DNA of 15,482 bases. It comes from JAVBOJ01 sp031550755 (lineage in GTDB: Bacteria > Bacillota > Clostridia > Oscillospirales > UBA929). The notes under the pieces were generated by a model that saw only the letters and a list, made by a program, of their open reading frames with translations, did no database searches and was not told where the DNA came from. Location of the stretch: contig JAVBOJ010000023.1 of NCBI GenBank assembly GCA_031550755.1, forward strand, positions 1-15,482. The letters are read 5' to 3'. The translations under genes and the position numbers were made by a program. Positions 14,443 through 15,482 of this stretch are shown one piece after another. The first letter of the stretch is position 1. Each line of letters starts with the position of its first letter.

Positions 14443-14913
14443 TTACCATCTGTAATGGGCGAAGGCGCGGTTGGCCTCGGCCATTTTATGGGTATCTTCG
14501 CGTTTTTTAACGGCGTTGCCGAGATTGTTCACGGCATCCATGAGCTCATTGGCCAGCCGTTCCTTCATGGTTTTCTCGCCGCGTTTGCGGGAGTACATGA
14601 CAAGCCACCGCAGCCCCAAGGTCTGGCGGCGCTCCGGCCGCACTTCCAGCGGAACCTGATAGGTGGCGCCGCCGACGCGGCGGCTCTTGACCTCAAGGGC
14701 CGGCATGATGTTTTCCATCGCCTGCAGGAAAACCTCAAGCGGTTCCTTGTTGATTTTTGCACGGATAATGTCGAACGCCCCGTAGACCACCTTCTGCGCG
14801 ACTCCCTTTTTGCCGTCCAGCATGATGCCGTTGACCAGCTTGGTGACAAGTTTGGAGTTATACAAAGGGTCGGGCAAAACATCCCGTGTGGGTATAAATC
14901 CTCTTCTGGGCAC
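14443..14913 (-). CDS. rpsG: 30S ribosomal protein S7
   Basis: 156 residues, the standard length. S7 nucleates assembly of the 30S head by binding the 3' domain of 16S rRNA and lines the E site. Conserved stretches: PRRGFIPTRDVLPDPLYNSK (2-21), MLDGKKGVAQKVVYGAFD, VKSRRVGGATYQVPLEVRPE and MAEANRAFAHYRW at the end. The frame is open up to 15000, but the GTG at 14913-14911 is the start, because homologues begin (M)PRRG and AAGGAGGG lies just upstream. An ATG between the Shine-Dalgarno and this GTG is immediately followed by TAG, so it cannot be the start. It follows rpsL after 127 bases. Confidence 0.97.
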   Translation of the reverse strand: MPRRGFIPTRDVLPDPLYNSKLVTKLVNGIMLDGKKGVAQKVVYGAFDIIRAKINKEPLEVFLQAMENIMPALEVKSRRVGGATYQVPLEVRPERRQTLGLRWLVMYSRKRGEKTMKERLANELMDAVNNLGNAVKKREDTHKMAEANRAFAHYRW

Positions 14914-15040
14914 TACATTCCCTCCTTCACAGTCTGATTTCATAGGTACTCGAAAGCGTGCCCGCTTCCGTTTGTGCCCCGAAAAAACGCAGGAATCCAC
15001 GGATTCATGTATTTAAACGGGAACAAACGTCCCTACTGGG
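14914..15040 (-). promoter_or_regulatory. rpsL-rpsG intercistronic region
   Basis: 127 bases without a gene. On the minus strand there is GGGAC/GTTCCC (15033-15019), then GAATCC/GGATTC (15006-14993), followed after CTGCG by six Ts, and finally the rpsG Shine-Dalgarno. In E. coli the equivalent S12-S7 gap is the S7 autoregulatory target; whether these hairpins play that role, or attenuate transcription, is not shown by the sequence. Confidence 0.4.
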
Positions 15041-15481
15041 TTACTTTTTCTTGGCGGCGGCAGCGGCGCCGGGCTTGGGCCGTTTGGCGCCGTACTTGGA
15101 GCGCGCCTGACGGCGGCCGTTGACGCCCTGGGTGTCCAGCGTACCGCGAATAATGTGGTAACGAACGCCCGGGAGATCCTTGACGCGGCCTCCGCGGATC
15201 ATGACGACGCTATGCTCCTGCAAATTGTGCCCGACGCCCGGGATATAAGCCGAAACCTCGATGCTGTTGGAAAGCCGCACACGGGCAATTTTCCGCAGCG
15301 CCGAGTTGGGCTTCTTGGGCGTGGCAGTTCTCACCGCTGTGCAGACGCCGCGTTTTTGCGGGCTGGACAGGTCGGTCAGCTGTTTTTTCAGGGTGTTCTG
15401 ACCCTTTTGCAGGGCGGGCGCGGTGGACTTGTAGGTCACCTGCTCGCGGCCGTGACGCACCAGTTGGTTAAAGGTCGGCAA
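15041..15481 (-). CDS. rpsL: 30S ribosomal protein S12
   Basis: 146 residues, with the 13-15 residue insertion after the N-terminal arm that Gram-positive S12 proteins have (QKGQNTLKKQLTDLS, 25-39). S12 sits at the decoding centre. Conserved motifs: SPQKRGVC (40-47), TPKKPNSALRK (54-64), GHNLQEHSVVMIRGG (84-98) and RVKDLPGVRYH (99-109) with Asp102, the position methylthiolated in many bacteria. The lysines linked to streptomycin sensitivity in PKKPNS are the wild-type residues. The C terminus is an Ala/Lys-rich tail (GAAAAAKKK). The first codon is TTG (15481-15479), in the exact position of the family's initiator (MPTxNQL). The window ends one base later, so its ribosome-binding site and promoter are not visible. 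Confidence 0.96.
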   Translation of the reverse strand: MPTFNQLVRHGREQVTYKSTAPALQKGQNTLKKQLTDLSSPQKRGVCTAVRTATPKKPNSALRKIARVRLSNSIEVSAYIPGVGHNLQEHSVVMIRGGRVKDLPGVRYHIIRGTLDTQGVNGRRQARSKYGAKRPKPGAAAAAKKK

Positions 15482-15482
15482 A

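Noticed and set aside
12277..14937. Very long plus-strand open frame (886 codons) antisense to fusA and rpsG
   Set aside because: It mirrors the codon pattern of the real genes on the other strand; the translation is a compositionally odd His/Gly/Asp/Leu-rich sequence with no family resemblance, and fusA and rpsG are unmistakable.

Overview
This 15.5 kb window comes from a GC-rich, spore-forming member of the Firmicutes (class Clostridia), most likely a gut-dwelling Oscillospirales-type lineage. The evidence is the gene set: both dipicolinate synthase subunits (spore core), SpoVG, a Gram-positive type S12 with the internal insertion, RecD2, an ECF-type riboflavin transporter under an FMN riboswitch, and a GH112 phosphorylase of the kind used on mucin or milk-oligosaccharide galactosides. 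The genus cannot be read from the window. It is mostly core chromosome; I see no mobile element, CRISPR array, tRNA or rRNA, and no gene-free stretch longer than 300 bases.

Layout. (1) 2-2004, plus strand: the 3' part of a GH112 beta-galactoside phosphorylase, then a complete malic enzyme, ended by a strong hairpin terminator that also serves the converging operon. (2) 2047-3485, minus: spoVFA-spoVFB (dpaA-dpaB), translationally coupled by an ATGA overlap, with a 19-bp tandem repeat in the spoVFA leader. (3) 3703-4029, minus: spoVG with two terminator hairpins. (4) 4146-5522, plus: murC, divergent from spoVG. (5) 5575-6606, minus: mreB, alone, with its own very good sigma-A type promoter overlapped by a perfect inverted repeat. 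(6) 6812-10661, minus: ribU, a small membrane protein of unknown function, recD2 and comF, closely spaced and apparently headed by the FMN riboswitch at 10800-10932. (7) 10987-15481, minus: the str operon rpsL-rpsG-fusA-tuf in the classical order, with a separate promoter in front of tuf.

How the genes work together. The str block makes the ribosomal decoding-site proteins S12 and S7 and the two elongation GTPases. The spoVF pair makes dipicolinic acid in the mother cell during sporulation. murC and mreB serve peptidoglycan precursor synthesis and cell shape. GH112 and malic enzyme are carbon metabolism. The least ordinary region is the FMN-sensing leader that sits only about 55 bases after tuf and appears to feed a transporter, an unknown membrane protein, a DNA helicase and a ComF-type protein without a visible intervening terminator. 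I did not find a convincing new biological system; the findings are regulatory and organisational observations on otherwise recognisable genes.
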